From: Teratosphaeria epicoccoides
Taxonomy: Eukaryota > Ascomycota > Dothideomycetes > Mycosphaerellales > Teratosphaeriaceae
Length of the DNA stretch: 64,000 nt
Assembly: GCA_021401465.1 (NCBI GenBank)
Contig: JADDMT010000024.1
Coordinates: 62,001 to 126,000 of the forward strand
Reading direction: 5' to 3'
In this document: positions 9,726 to 20,649 of the stretch, one piece after another
How positions within the stretch are numbered: position 1 is the first letter of the stretch
Layout: each line of letters opens with the position of its first letter
Notes under the pieces: model-generated
The model's input: only the letters and a program-made list of their open reading frames with translations
What the model was told of the DNA's origin: nothing
Database searches by the model: none
Made by a program: the position numbers and the translations under genes

Positions 9726-11411
9726 CTATCCAAGCGCCCTCTGCAATGCCAATGCTGGCTGCTCCGCCAAGCCCATCTCATCCGCCTCGTGGAGGCCCTC
9801 ATTCCTCATTTTCTTTATATCGATCACGCTCTCAGCATCATGCGGGTAGCCATGGTCTTCCTCTAGCTTGAAGTCCTCGGCACTCAGGCGTTCAAGAGCT
9901 TCTTCTTGATCTCCACACTCGATATGCTTGCCCTCCGGCGGCGATACTCCAGGATCCTGCTCCGCTTGAAGTGTTCGCGACGTCGGCGGAGGCGGAATCC
10001 ACCTTACACCCAGCGCTCGCTCAACTTTTTCAAGCTCATGCTCGTATTTCCTGAGTAGCGCTTGCCGAATATCCTCATCAAAGCGCGAGCAGTATTCGAT
10101 AGCTCCGAGCATCTTCATTGCGATCCTGTATTTCAGCATTCCAAACGGCAGCCCAGTCTCCTCAAATATAGCCCAAGCCTTCTTCAAACCACCAGCACAC
10201 GCCATCTGCTCTACGAACCAGTAATCTCCTCGCATCTTTGTAGTCTTAAGAGCATGCCTCGTACATAGCGCTTTTGGCTCACGCCGACCTGGGTTTTCCT
10301 TCCAGAGTAGCCATTCTTGCCATATGCTTGAAATGTCTTTGCAACGGGCGAGGACCGCGATCCAGCCGTGGAGATACTGCCAGTCGCTCCGGTCCAGCCA
10401 GACCCCAAGGTGATATTGGTTGGATGATGGTAGGTCGGCACACTCGGGAAATCCGGTGCAGACTTGAAGTAGTTCGTGTCGTTTCCAGCGGCCGTTGCGG
10501 ATTTCACCCAGTCCGCGGTGACCAATGCTGAATTTGGCTATGATACTACGGAAGAGATTCGATGACATCCAGTTGGTAGACTCGCGGGCAATTTTGAGGT
10601 ACTTCTTCATTTGCCTCAGGCTCCTCGTTCTAGCTGCGAACTTGAGTCCCAGACTGAGCAGCTGCGAATCAAAGGGCAGGTTGTAAATCTTGAATCGACT
10701 GTGGATGCCACTCAATGTCTCGAGAACGGTGGCGTCATTCACATTGTTTCGACTTCTATAGAGCGCTCGCCTAATTGGCTCGTGCAAAGCTGAGAGGTTG
10801 AGCTGGTGGTGTCTCCCCATGACTAAAGCTGTTGCGACAACTCGATGGATGTCTTGTGGGTTCTGACAGCGTAGCAGCTGGGCTCTGAGAAGACCACGAA
10901 TGGATTTCTCTTGCTGAGCTTCGGACAGCTGTTTCCGGAAAATATGGTGTGGGATGAGTGCTGCATTGGCCTCTGGAAGCTTGAGAGCATTCTCGTCTCT
11001 TTTGTTCGCATTCTCGTCCCTTTTGTTGGGGATGCCCTGTGGTGGCATACGAGGCCATGGATTCGAGAGTGTCTTCAGAACTTCTATTCTCCTTTCCTTC
11101 TGCCTCCACATGACTTCGAGGTCCTGCAGTGCTTCCTTCACTTTATCTTGGACTGCGTTGCCACTAGTCCATGTCTTGTCTGCTCCATCCACAACCATAC
11201 CAACGCCACGACGCTGCTGTTCCTCTGTTCTCTGTAAAGTCCTGACTACAGCTATGGATCTTGCTTCTATCGAGTCACAGTGTGCGGGCTGCGTGACCGC
11301 CGTTCCGATTCTCCTCCTCTTCACACCTCCAGACAAAGGCCGCCGGCGGCCGGTCACGGCCTGCCGCGCCTGGCAGGCCAAACAGAGAGACGATGGACGT
11401 CTCGCTGCCAT
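9726..11411 (-). CDS. hypothetical mitochondrial alpha-helical protein, PPR-like
   Basis: A single-exon ORF of 561 residues from ATG 11409-11411. The first ~50 residues are Arg-rich and nearly free of acidic residues, fitting a mitochondrial presequence. The body is a run of helix-forming segments without catalytic motifs, similar in style to fungal PPR-like or mitochondrial RNA/translation factors, but I cannot assign it to a family. A perfect tandem duplication of seven residues (NKRDENA at 129-142) is encoded by two near-identical 21-bp units. The C-terminal ~100 residues are acidic. It is divergent from RIO1 with 275 bp between start codons, so a shared promoter is likely. Confidence 0.7.
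   Translation of the reverse strand: MAARRPSSLCLACQARQAVTGRRRPLSGGVKRRRIGTAVTQPAHCDSIEARSIAVVRTLQRTEEQQRRGVGMVVDGADKTWTSGNAVQDKVKEALQDLEVMWRQKERRIEVLKTLSNPWPRMPPQGIPNKRDENANKRDENALKLPEANAALIPHHIFRKQLSEAQQEKSIRGLLRAQLLRCQNPQDIHRVVATALVMGRHHQLNLSALHEPIRRALYRSRNNVNDATVLETLSGIHSRFKIYNLPFDSQLLSLGLKFAARTRSLRQMKKYLKIARESTNWMSSNLFRSIIAKFSIGHRGLGEIRNGRWKRHELLQVCTGFPECADLPSSNQYHLGVWLDRSDWQYLHGWIAVLARCKDISSIWQEWLLWKENPGRREPKALCTRHALKTTKMRGDYWFVEQMACAGGLKKAWAIFEETGLPFGMLKYRIAMKMLGAIEYCSRFDEDIRQALLRKYEHELEKVERALGVRWIPPPPTSRTLQAEQDPGVSPPEGKHIECGDQEEALERLSAEDFKLEEDHGYPHDAESVIDIKKMRNEGLHEADEMGLAEQPALALQRALG
10986..11027 (-). repeat. 21-bp coding tandem duplication
   Basis: Two adjacent 21-bp units encode NKRDENA twice in the preceding gene; the units differ by about one base. 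Confidence 0.8.
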
Positions 11412-11686
11412 GCTCTCCTTTCCCCACTTCAGCGGTGTTGCCGCAGTCCACGGCCGAGTCCATGTTGTTCATCAAGTGAATGTTTCGACGCGGGAAAGTG
11501 GCGCGGCCCACATTCATCATTCACGCGCCAAATTCTCCTCACAGCTTTGGCCCGTACGTTCACGGTTGCTAACTTGCCATTCAAACTATATGAATGACGC
11601 TAGCTGTACCACTGCGGACTGCAAGGTAGGTCAGGCACAGAATCTCCCGGCTGCTCCTGTCCCTACCACAGCAAGTGTCCACCATC

Positions 11687-13393
11687 ATGGCAGCCCATCA
11701 ACCACCGCACGCATTCTCAGAGACGGAAGGATATGTACAGGACGGGCAGACGCAGCGCAAATATATGCCTGGCAGCGCCCTGGATAACGACAATGGCTAC
11801 GAGCAAGAGGAAGACTACGACGATCTCTTCGATCCGTCCGAGGACGACATTTCCGACAGCGGCCTCCAGGCTTCAAACCCAGCAGACTACACCAAGGCAT
11901 ATAACCGACAGCGCAAGCTGAACGACAACTCGGTCCCCGAGCCACAGAAACCCAAGGCCAATCCGCAACTCAACACCAAGGCAGCAATTGACGACCACAT
12001 CAAAAGTCTGTCAAAGCACACCGCCAAGCTGAATCTCAAGGATTTGGAGTCGGAGCTGGCAGCCAGGAACAAGCATGGCGGAAAGGAGAAGAGCGATCGT
12101 GCGACGACGGAGCAGGTACTGGATCCTCGGACGAAGATGATACTGCTGCAGCTCATCAACCGAGATGTTGTTACTGAAATGCATGGTGTCATCTCTACGG
12201 GTAAGGAGGCCAATGTGTACCACGCAGTGTCCATAGCCCAGGACGGCGAAGCTGCCAAGCCACTGCACAGGGCGATCAAGGTTTACAAGACGAGTATATT
12301 GGTCTTCAAGGACCGAGATAAGTACGTCACCGGCGAGTTTCGCTTCAAGCAGGGTTACAATAAGAGCAGCAATCGCGCTATGGTGAAGGTCTGGGCCGAG
12401 AAGGAATTCCGCAATCTGAGACGACTGCATGCTGCCGGTATCCCGTGTCCACAACCAGTATACCTTAAAGCACATGTCCTGGTCATGGGCTTTCTAGGCA
12501 ATTCCAAAGGATGGCCCGCACCACGGCTGCGCGACGTGGACTTCACCACGACAGAAAGCACAAAGGAGGAAGACGTAAGCAACAGGTGGCGAGACCTCTA
12601 TCTGGTTCTGCTCGGCTACATGAGGAAGATGTACCAAGTGTGCAGACTGGTGCACGCAGATTTATCAGAATACAATCTCCTTTACCATGGCGGCAAATTG
12701 TTTGTCATCGATGTCTCACAATCCGTTGAGCATGATCACCCACGCTCGCTGGAGTTCTTACGGATGGACATAAAGAATGTCTCAGACTTCTTCAAGCGAA
12801 AGGACGTAGACGCTCTCTCTGAGCGTGCCACATTCGGCTTTGTCACAGCTTCGGAAGGCACGATTGAAGACATTGGCATGAGGCAGGCAATTGAGAAGCT
12901 CTATGAAGCTAGGGAGGAAGAGGGTAATGGCAAGACAGCCGAAGAGCTGGAAGAGAGCCGAGACGCGGACGATGTAGTGTTCAGACAACAGTACATTCCG
13001 CAGACGCTACAGCAGGTCTACGACATCGAGCGTGACGCTGATAGATTGCATCAGGGCGAAGGCGCTGCTCTGCCTTATCGAGATCTGCTGGCCCTGGGCG
13101 CAACGGATGGTGGCACTCGCGTCGCGGCAGCCATTGGTTCAGAGAAAACCCAGGGAAAAGCTTCTGGATCTGATGTTGAGGAAGACAATACAGATGTCGA
13201 GGAGGACGATAATGAGGAAAGTGAAGATGGTTTCGAGAAGGCTGCTCCCAGGGGAAAGAGATTTGAGGATAAAGAAGCAAAGAAGGCGCATAAGCTGGCA
13301 GTCAAGGAGGAGAAGAGGGAAAAGAGAGCGACGAAGATGCCGAAGCATGTCAAGAAGAAGTTGGTGCATCAGAGTAGCCGAGGGAGGAAATGA
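11687..13393 (+). CDS. rio1: RIO1 family atypical serine kinase/ATPase
   Basis: A single-exon gene of 568 residues. ATG 11687 is the first in-frame ATG; the frame is open a few codons further up only through a GTG. RIO1 acts in cytoplasmic maturation of the 40S ribosomal subunit. Hallmarks: the flexible ATP loop STGKEANVYHA at 170-180, Lys198 in AIKVYK, the catalytic segment HADLSEYN at 323-330 (Asp325), and the metal-binding IDVSQSV (Asp342), the typical RIO replacement for DFG. The N-terminus is acidic, as in yeast Rio1, and the C-terminus ends in acidic then Lys/Arg-rich tracts, with EKRAKK-like nuclear-localisation potential. It shares a 275-bp divergent promoter with the mitochondrial protein gene. 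Confidence 0.97.
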   Translation: MAAHQPPHAFSETEGYVQDGQTQRKYMPGSALDNDNGYEQEEDYDDLFDPSEDDISDSGLQASNPADYTKAYNRQRKLNDNSVPEPQKPKANPQLNTKAAIDDHIKSLSKHTAKLNLKDLESELAARNKHGGKEKSDRATTEQVLDPRTKMILLQLINRDVVTEMHGVISTGKEANVYHAVSIAQDGEAAKPLHRAIKVYKTSILVFKDRDKYVTGEFRFKQGYNKSSNRAMVKVWAEKEFRNLRRLHAAGIPCPQPVYLKAHVLVMGFLGNSKGWPAPRLRDVDFTTTESTKEEDVSNRWRDLYLVLLGYMRKMYQVCRLVHADLSEYNLLYHGGKLFVIDVSQSVEHDHPRSLEFLRMDIKNVSDFFKRKDVDALSERATFGFVTASEGTIEDIGMRQAIEKLYEAREEEGNGKTAEELEESRDADDVVFRQQYIPQTLQQVYDIERDADRLHQGEGAALPYRDLLALGATDGGTRVAAAIGSEKTQGKASGSDVEEDNTDVEEDDNEESEDGFEKAAPRGKRFEDKEAKKAHKLAVKEEKREKRATKMPKHVKKKLVHQSSRGRK

Positions 13394-13632
13394 GCTGTGA
13401 CTGTCAAGCTACGCTCGTGAAACTGCTTGGATAAATCCGTTAACGCCGACTTTCCAAGTATGGAGGAGGGACTTCGCACGTCATCCAAAATTATGTCGCG
13501 ATATATGCTCCACTGCATTACCAATGCCAAACTCCTGGAACACTTCGTCGTCCTTGCAATACAGTACTGACCCACAAAGATTCCAGGCATCAAACCAACA
13601 CAACGGACAGACGAACAAGTGTAACAGCAACA

Positions 13633-14484
13633 ATGCCCGATCAAACCAAGTACACGCAAAATCTCAAGGACAAGAAGGTCCTCATCATTGGCGGCTCTTC
13701 TGGTAAATCTCCAACATTGCCACCAGATTCCCCGTATATCCCACATGACTGATGAAACCAAGGCATCGGCTTCTGCACAGCAGAGGCTCTCGTCGAGCAC
13801 GGTGCACACGTCATAGTCTCGTCCTCCAACCCAGACCGTGTGAACAAGACGGTCGAAAAGCTGAAGACATCCTACCCCTCCGCCGCCTCCAGAATATCCG
13901 GCCACCCCGCCAACTTCGGCGACATTCAGAAGATCGAAGCAAACCTCAAAACCCTCCTCGACGCCTCTGCCAAAACCGGCAAACTCGACCACATCATCTG
14001 GACCGCCGGCGACGCGCTTGCCACCATGAACCTTGAAAGTATCGACATCCCTAAAGTCCTCCAAGCCGGCGCCGTCCGCTTCTTCGGCCCCATGTTCCTC
14101 GGCAAGTTCGCAAAGACCTACCTGAACCCCGGCCCTCAATCTTCCATCACGCTCACCACGGGCGCGGTCTCTGAGCGCCCGAACCCGGAGTGGAGTGTGG
14201 TGAACAGCTATGCGACGGGCTTGCAGGGCATGACCAGGGGTTTTGCGCTTGATTTGGCGCCCATCAGGGTGAATTTGGTGAGTCCGGGGGCTGTGGAGAC
14301 GGAGCTTTGGGATGCGCTGCCGGAGGATAAGAGGAGGGGTCTGTTCGAGAGTTACGAGGCGAAGATGCCAACCGGGAGGATCGGGCGGCCGGAGCATTTG
14401 GCTGAGACGTATGTTTATTTGTGCAAGGATGAGAACATCAGTGGGAGTATGATCTCGAGTAATGGGGGCGTGTTGTTGAAGTAA
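13633..14484 (+). CDS. short-chain dehydrogenase-like protein lacking the catalytic lysine
   Basis: Two exons, 13633-13702 and 13763-14484, split by a 60-nt intron inside the cofactor motif; the joined frame is 264 codons, 263 residues. GGSSGIG at 20-26 binds NAD(P). The usual YxxxK is replaced: Tyr173 is present but position 177 is Leu (SYATGL), followed by the normal LAPIRVNLVSPGAVETELW. Similar atypical SDRs, with altered YxxxK before an IRVN-SPG block, occur in bacteria and fungi, so this may be a real subfamily with a different mechanism or a binding role. It ends in SNGGVLLK. It lies 240 bp downstream of RIO1 on the same strand. Confidence 0.85.
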
Positions 14485-14848
14485 GGGTTTGGGATCTAAG
14501 AGCTTAGATTGTCGCATTGGTGTGGATGTCCTGCGTTTGAACGGAAAATGCTTTGTGTCAGGCCAGCTGGGAAACATCAGTCATCATCACCATCAGCAGT
14601 CGAAGTCATCAATTCTCATGGCCGTCCTACGTCCACAGCCCAGCATTACTCCTCCCGGAAAACAAGTCAACAGTAAAGCGATTTTCAGTTAGTGTCAAAT
14701 CCAACTGAACATTGAATCAATCTTCTGCGCAGTTGACAGCATTATCAAGTATCTGACGCAATCACCCGGGTCGACAAGCAACTAGGTATGTTGAAACAGC
14801 CAACCGGTTCGTTGATTGATGGGATCGCTGGATAAGTTCATCACTTTC
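14485..14848. other. intergenic between convergent genes
   Basis: No gene is seen. A few GTCAA/TTGAC motifs at about 14660-14800 weakly resemble the dispersed repeat. Confidence 0.4.
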
Positions 14849-16665
14849 TCACAACTTCGCCCCCTGCTTCCTCATCTTCTCCCACTCCTGATCCCTAATC
14901 AACCGCCTCAGAATCTTCCCACTCGGACTCTTCGGCACTGCATCGATGAACTCCACGCCACCTCGCAGCCTCTTGTAATCACTCTTGTGCTGCTCCACGT
15001 GCTTCATGATTTGCCTCTTCAACAGCGCATCGCTCTCCTCGATACTACCTGGTGCCTTGACCACAAAAGCCTTAGGCACTTCGCCTTCGCGGTCACTGGG
15101 AATGCCGATAACGACGCAGTCGTTGACAGCCGGGTGCGTAAGGAGATGCGCTTCGAGTTCTGCAGGGGCGACTTGGTGGCCTTTGCATTTGATGAGTCTG
15201 GGATGCCGTTAGCAGCTGCGGTCTTCGGAGGTTGGTAGGGAACGTACTCCTTTATTCTGTCCACAATGAAGAGATGCTCATGCCCATTCGGCGACCTTCT
15301 AATCACCGCCTCATCACCAGTATGCATATACCTCCCATCCGCCTCCTCAGTAAACGTCGCCTTCGTCGCCTTCTCATTATGAAGGTATCCCAGCACTACT
15401 GAGGGCGAGCGCACCCAAAGCTCACCAGGCTGGTCATATCCCGTGATCTCGTTGCCTTCGACTGTGACAAGTTTCGCCTGAAGGCCGGCGAGAAGGGAAC
15501 CCGAGGATCCGAACCAGATGTCTTCTGGCACCGTACTACAAACCACCGTCGCTGTCTCCGTCAAGCCATAACCTTGTCGCACATGCCATGATGGGAAGAT
15601 GGCTAGCAGATCCTCGGCAGTCTCCTTCCCTAACGGCGCTGCACCTGTGAAAGCGCTTCGGACGGAAGAGAGGTCGTGTTTCTTCAGAGCTTCCTTCATC
15701 TTGGTCATGTGGATGATCATTGGCGGCACAAGGTAGAGCATGGCGATCCGGTATTTGCTAATAGTCCGCAGCATCGTCTGAAAATCGTATTTCGGCAGCA
15801 CGACAACGCCGTCGCCTCTGTATGGACCAAGATGTGAGATGACGATCAAACCGTATATGTGTGACATTGGAAGTAGTCCGAGGGCGTATTCTGTATATTC
15901 CGGATTTCCCTCGGCTTTCGCATATGCCGTTCGGGTGGGAAGCTCGTGGACAACTAACTGCAACACGTTCGCGATCACGTTTGTGTGTGAGATCATGACA
16001 CCCTTTGGCAATCCCGAGGTACCAGAGCTGTAGCACAAAAATGCCGTCTTCTTTGCTCCGTCGCCCCTCTGCCACAATCTATCGGCCGCTTCTACTTTTG
16101 GTGCATCCGCTCCTTCCTGGATGAAGTGCTCGATCGTCTTCAAGCCAGGATTCTTCGCTCCAGCCGTGACTGCAGGCGCAAGCTCGATCAGATATGTCCG
16201 TTCTTTCGGTAGGCCCACTTTCTCTGCCGCTGCTTCTGTCGTTTGTAGCAATGGCAGACACGTGAAGATTGCCTTAGCTCCGCTATCCTTCAACTGATAC
16301 TCCAGCTCGTGGGCATTATACGCTGCATTAACACAAGTCAAGATGCCTCCCAGCCTGTGCATCGCCCATGCTAGGGCCAGGTAGTCGATGCTGTTCAAGC
16401 TGAAGCACGCAACGACCTTGTCCCATTCCGAGCCTTGGTCTGGCTTGAAGCCTAGCTCTTTGGACAGAGCTCGCGCAAGGCGGTCAACGCGTTGCTTGAC
16501 CTCGATTGCATCGTACTTTCGACCTGTCAGGCCGTCGATGAATGGAGGCTTGCTGTAGCCAAGCGGATAGCGGCCGTGATGCTCGTCGAACATGAACGTT
16601 TCTATCGAGATGGAGTCCGGGATATCAGGCAACGCCGGCACCCAATGGGGCGCTGTGAAGGGCAT
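14849..16665 (-). CDS. 4-coumarate-CoA ligase-like acyl-CoA synthetase, peroxisomal
   Basis: Two exons, 15248-16665 and 14849-15197, with a 50-nt intron (GTACGT donor, GCTAAC branch). The product is 588 residues. It is an ANL-family adenylating enzyme that activates a carboxylic acid with ATP and CoA: P-loop YSSGTSGLPKGVMISH, GYGLTETATVV, MHTGDEAV, the hinge VDRIKELIKCKGHQVAP (restored by splicing), and the catalytic Lys in SPSGKILRR. The C-terminus ends AKL, a valid peroxisomal targeting signal (PTS1). Fungal members of this type activate phenylpropanoid, fatty or secondary-metabolite acids; the substrate cannot be read here. No biosynthetic cluster genes are adjacent. Confidence 0.93.
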
Positions 16666-17603
16666 CGTGGCGGCTGTATGTGTAGGCGGGGAGGCAGGGT
16701 TAGGGAAGATCGGTTTGAGACACTAGGTGATCTCTTGGGTGTCTTGCGAAGAGGCACCTTGGCAGCCACCTCGGCCGGAAGGATTATACTCCTCCCAAGA
16801 CTTGAATGCTTGTTGCGCCAATGTCCGAAGCTTTGATGGAAGAGTCGCGTGATCAGATGATAGACAACAGACGAAAGTGTCTTCACCTGGGATAGAAGGA
16901 CTCAGCGCCATCTTGCGCAGTGATGCTGCCGGTCGTTCCACTTTCGTCATCTGTATTCTTGATGATGTCCCGAGGCATTGTTGATAAGTATTTCCCCGCA
17001 ACTGAATGTGAAGCTTGGACCTCTAGTTCTATGTCCCCGTGGAGAACGATCCTCTCACCCTATGTGCTCTGTGAGGACCCGGTGGTTGATATACTGGTAG
17101 CTGTCCTGCTGACCGAATGTACATACCTAGGTACTGACTGTACGGAACTTGGAATTTGGCCGCAATTGCTAGATGATGCGAGTGATCCCCTAGTCAACCA
17201 CAAGTCGTTCGGTTTACGGACAGAGTCAATGGCTTGCCGAAGTTGACATACTCAGCAGATATCAGCGTCACTCCGTATTCAGGGAGGGACTGACATCGAC
17301 AACCCGTCAAGCAGCAAGCCTGACGATCGGTTGCTTGGCTGCTACGATCACTGTACGCATAACGCTCAATTATACGGAGATCGACGTGCTCGCGTTTTCT
17401 CACGGCTACATATGTACATTGCCGCCCTCGCTCAACACAACCTGCCAAACCCAGACCAGCTCAGCACAAGTTCGACCGAATGTGACATTGATGAAGGCAC
17501 CTCAACAATCGCCTTTCGAGGAAACCGCTGGTTGGTGATGGTTCTTGGTCCAGACTTCTCACTAGCTCCTTAGGCTTGCTCGCTTGATAGAAAGGACACG
17601 ACC
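16666..17603. other. intergenic, promoter of the ligase gene and 3' flank of the RBR gene
   Basis: No gene is seen in about 940 bp; the small ORFs show no family features. Confidence 0.45.
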
Positions 17604-18503
17604 TCATGCCTTCTGCCTGGGTCGCTGGGATTCCTCAAGCTCTGTATCAGCCTCAGGCCCTGATGCCACCTGCTGCACCGCTGGCTGCGGTGGCGCCGGT
17701 GGACGACGACAGCCGCAATGGCCGGCGTTGTCAAACTCGGTGACGCAGTCCCAGCAGAATTGGACGTAGCACTGGGTGCAGGACATGGTTGAGCATCCGC
17801 CATTCTTCTGTATGTCCTTCTTGCACTGTGGACACTTCCTAGTAACCTTCTGGATCTCCTTCAGCGTGCGATCTTCGCTCTTGTAGTCGCCTTTGGTGCG
17901 GTTCCGATACTCCTCACAAGTCTCGCCCTTGTGCCATGGGCGGTCGCATGGAACGCAGGTTTTGCCACCGCACTCGTCACACTCGAAGATGTCAACCGCG
18001 GAGGTCTCTTTCCCGACATTTCTCTTTGCCTCATCGCGCTTCTTGGCCTTTGCCGCCGGCTTGTTAGTGGCGTCTTCTTCGGTATCAACAGGCTTGCTCG
18101 CATGGACATGGCCAGCATCGCACCCAGGAGTCATACACCAGCGCCAGCCTGGCGTATTGTCGCCGATGTACTTACGCTCGCGCTCAACAAAGGCAGCATA
18201 AATCTTGCTGTTGACTTTCGCAGCTTGAACATTGACATTTAGCATCACTGCATCGCATTCGGGGCATTTGATTCCAAAGGCCTTGATGTCGCCGTCACGA
18301 TCTGGTCCAACAGCAAAGGTGCCAATGTCGACTTGCGCTTCAATCCATTTCTTAAGGCAAGACTTGCAGGTGTTGATCAGGTGGTCGCATTCAGCCGATG
18401 GGTTGTAGTCTGGAAAATATCTGCTGGCCTTCTTCGCATCGCAGGAGGAGCAAAGAAACTTCTCGGTCTCAGTCTTGCGACGCTTGGTTGCCCGCGGCGC
18501 CAT
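17604..18503 (-). CDS. RBR-type RING E3 ubiquitin ligase
   Basis: A single-exon gene of 299 residues. ATG 18501-18503 (MAPRATKRRK) is the first ATG; the longer frame would need a GTG. Cys/His spacing gives RING1 (Cys18, 21, 39, His41, Cys46, 49, 80, 83), an in-between-RING domain (Cys123, 128, 175, 178, 183, 186, His191, Cys196) with a Lys-rich insert, and RING2 (Cys224, 227, then 237, 242, 245, 250, 253). In RBR ligases the Cys of the NGGC motif, here Cys237, takes ubiquitin from the E2 before substrate transfer. A basic N-terminus suggests a nuclear signal. Substrate unknown. A broken RBR gene lies at 49.8 kb. Confidence 0.85.
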   Translation of the reverse strand: MAPRATKRRKTETEKFLCSSCDAKKASRYFPDYNPSAECDHLINTCKSCLKKWIEAQVDIGTFAVGPDRDGDIKAFGIKCPECDAVMLNVNVQAAKVNSKIYAAFVERERKYIGDNTPGWRWCMTPGCDAGHVHASKPVDTEEDATNKPAAKAKKRDEAKRNVGKETSAVDIFECDECGGKTCVPCDRPWHKGETCEEYRNRTKGDYKSEDRTLKEIQKVTRKCPQCKKDIQKNGGCSTMSCTQCYVQFCWDCVTEFDNAGHCGCRRPPAPPQPAVQQVASGPEADTELEESQRPRQKA

Positions 18504-19163
18504 TTTTATGCTTCGTGATTGCGGCCAGTACTGGCAGAGAACAGTTCCGATCGTCAGGGTGGCGGCGAACACTTTATACGGCAGCAGGATCTATCTTAGA
18601 TGATAGGTGAGGTATTGCAGGTGTGTGACCCGTGAACGCGATGCTGTTGTTCACTCGCATGTGAATGTGGGGCTGTCACAATCTGGCAGTCACGCAGGCG
18701 GCGTCGCACATGTGATGGTAAGAAGGACAACCCTGCGAACAAATGCCACCGAACATAACCGTAAGCAACCCAGTGAATTCCTGAAGACACACTCCACGCT
18801 TTCGGACGTCAAGCTCACTTTGTTATTTTTGTTATCTGCAGACGCTTAGGCAACGATGGCTGCCTGTAGTGGGGCTATATGTCCTTACGGATCGGTCAGA
18901 AAAACCTCACGACAATGTTGAGCAAATGCCAACAGACTGGTTATTTCAAAGGCGAGTGTTACGTCATGTCCCTGCTAATGGTCAACTTGCGCTTGTGCAA
19001 CCCTTCGCCATAACGACCACCTCATTGTTCTGCATTCGAGATGGCTAGCAGTCTCACGCCCGAGCCATGTCCCACAGATTGCGCCTGAGCATATCCCGAT
19101 CGCCATCCTGTCACATCTCCTGCGTCATGGCCTATTCCTTCAGCTGGCGCATCCTAGCAAGCC
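18504..19163. other. intergenic, promoter of the RBR gene
   Basis: No gene is seen in about 660 bp. Confidence 0.45.
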
Positions 19164-20161
19164 CTAGTAATCAAAGCGGTCACTCCACTGGCAGGCTTCG
19201 TACATTTCCTTCGTGCTGAGATCGCCACTTGGTGTTATCTCTAGCCGCATGCCATGCCATGAAGATGCCTCCTCGGACTTCGTGCCTCGATAGGAAACTG
19301 TCTCAGTTGGGTGACTTCGCAGACCGTCGAGATAGCGCGCCAGCCCAAAATTGGATTTGCGCTGAAGACCAAGACACTCGTTTACATTGTCAGGATCCTC
19401 CTTCGGGAAGTAAAAGTTTTTGCTGAACGCGACATGTGCATGTTTGTGGTCCAGCTCGATGTCGAAGATGTCGAAAGCCTTGAAATTGCCGTGGCGGACA
19501 CATCTATCGACTTCCTTTGTGTCGGTGACCAGGCCAAGCTCGAAAGAGCGCAGGGAGGGCAAGACCGCCAATAAGGCTTTGAAGTGATCACGCACGATAT
19601 CCGCGGTCTCTGCGAATGATGTCAGCTGCTGCCGTCGTTTCGGAAGCAGGAAGACTCACCTGGGCCCAAAGGCAAGCTGTACAGGTAATTCTTCGGTTGG
19701 CATGGAGGATGAATCTGAAGGATGACCTTACGAGCCTTTGATAGTAGCGCTTGGGTGTATTCCTGCAGGAGATCGTAGTAGGGTCCGCAACCCAGCGGGA
19801 CGTCGATAGTGAAAGCCGCAGATCGCCAGATTGCCTCCTCGTATTCGCCCTTGAATTGTCGATTGGTGAGGCGTAATCCTGGGTCGCAGAACGATGGGCA
19901 AGTCACCTTCGCTGGCGGAGCTATATTCCAGGAGGGCTCAAAGATCAGGAGCGGGTGTTGCCATTGCTCGTAGATTCTGTCGCGCAGCTCGCGCGGCAGG
20001 TCAAAGAACCTGAATGGACCATGGCCTGGAGTTACAGTTCCTACATGTGCTGGCTCGAGGACAGCCTTCTTCAACGCTAGCAACCTCTCGGTGAAGTTCA
20101 AATGACCAAGCCTCATGGCCAGCTTAAGGACAGCGTCTGCACTGTTGTCTGGATGCGCCAT
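19164..20161 (-). CDS. fungal F-box-like (2EXR-type) protein of unknown role
   Basis: Two exons, 19660-20161 and 19164-19609, with a 50-nt intron (GTGAGT/CAG). The joined frame is 316 codons, 315 residues. ATG 20161 is the first ATG in frame. Residues ~48-62 (FRFFDLPRELRDRIYEQW) match the short F-box-like motif that heads a very large class of filamentous-fungal proteins; the rest has the usual mix of 'LTNRQFKGEYEEAIW' and leucine-rich segments of that class. These may be substrate adaptors of SCF ubiquitin ligases, but the function is inferred only from the motif. Two disabled relatives lie at 53.8-55.6 kb. Confidence 0.75.
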
Positions 20162-20649
20162 GATCCTGATCTGCGATGCAGTCGTAGCGAAGCTCGATGT
20201 TGTGTGTCGAAGCTGACGCACCGAGAGTGCAACATCAGCAAATCGAAGAGTTCGTGTACAACTTCGGCAAGCACGGTCCGGCTTAAGCGAGCCGATAGAT
20301 AAGGAAGGTACGACCTAGCCGCCAACTCATCCCCTTTACAGTATACTATAGTGTTGCTGAATTACACACTGTGTCATCGAATGCCTGTCGAATCGGCGCT
20401 CCGCCTGCTATGCTATCAGATACAAGCATCTGAGTATCCATGCAATCCCACCATCCAGCAGAATCCCGAGTTATCTACACATCAACGCCGTCCCATGCTC
20501 TGGCCGATGCGCCTTGTCCGCTCACCTTTGCAGAAAAACACCAGCTCCTGCCATTCGCAAGAACGCAGGACATGCAAATGAACTCAACACACTTTTTGGG
20601 GTCTCAAATCTGTCTCCTGAACCTCATTTGCCCGATCAGTACCAGCACC
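20162..20649. other. intergenic
   Basis: No gene is seen; it is the promoter of the F-box-like gene and the 3' flank of the glycosyltransferase gene. Confidence 0.45.

Noticed and set aside
13369..14577. 402-codon minus-strand ORF across the end of RIO1 and the SDR
   Set aside because: Antisense to two recognisable genes, spanning their intergenic gap; no motif of its own.
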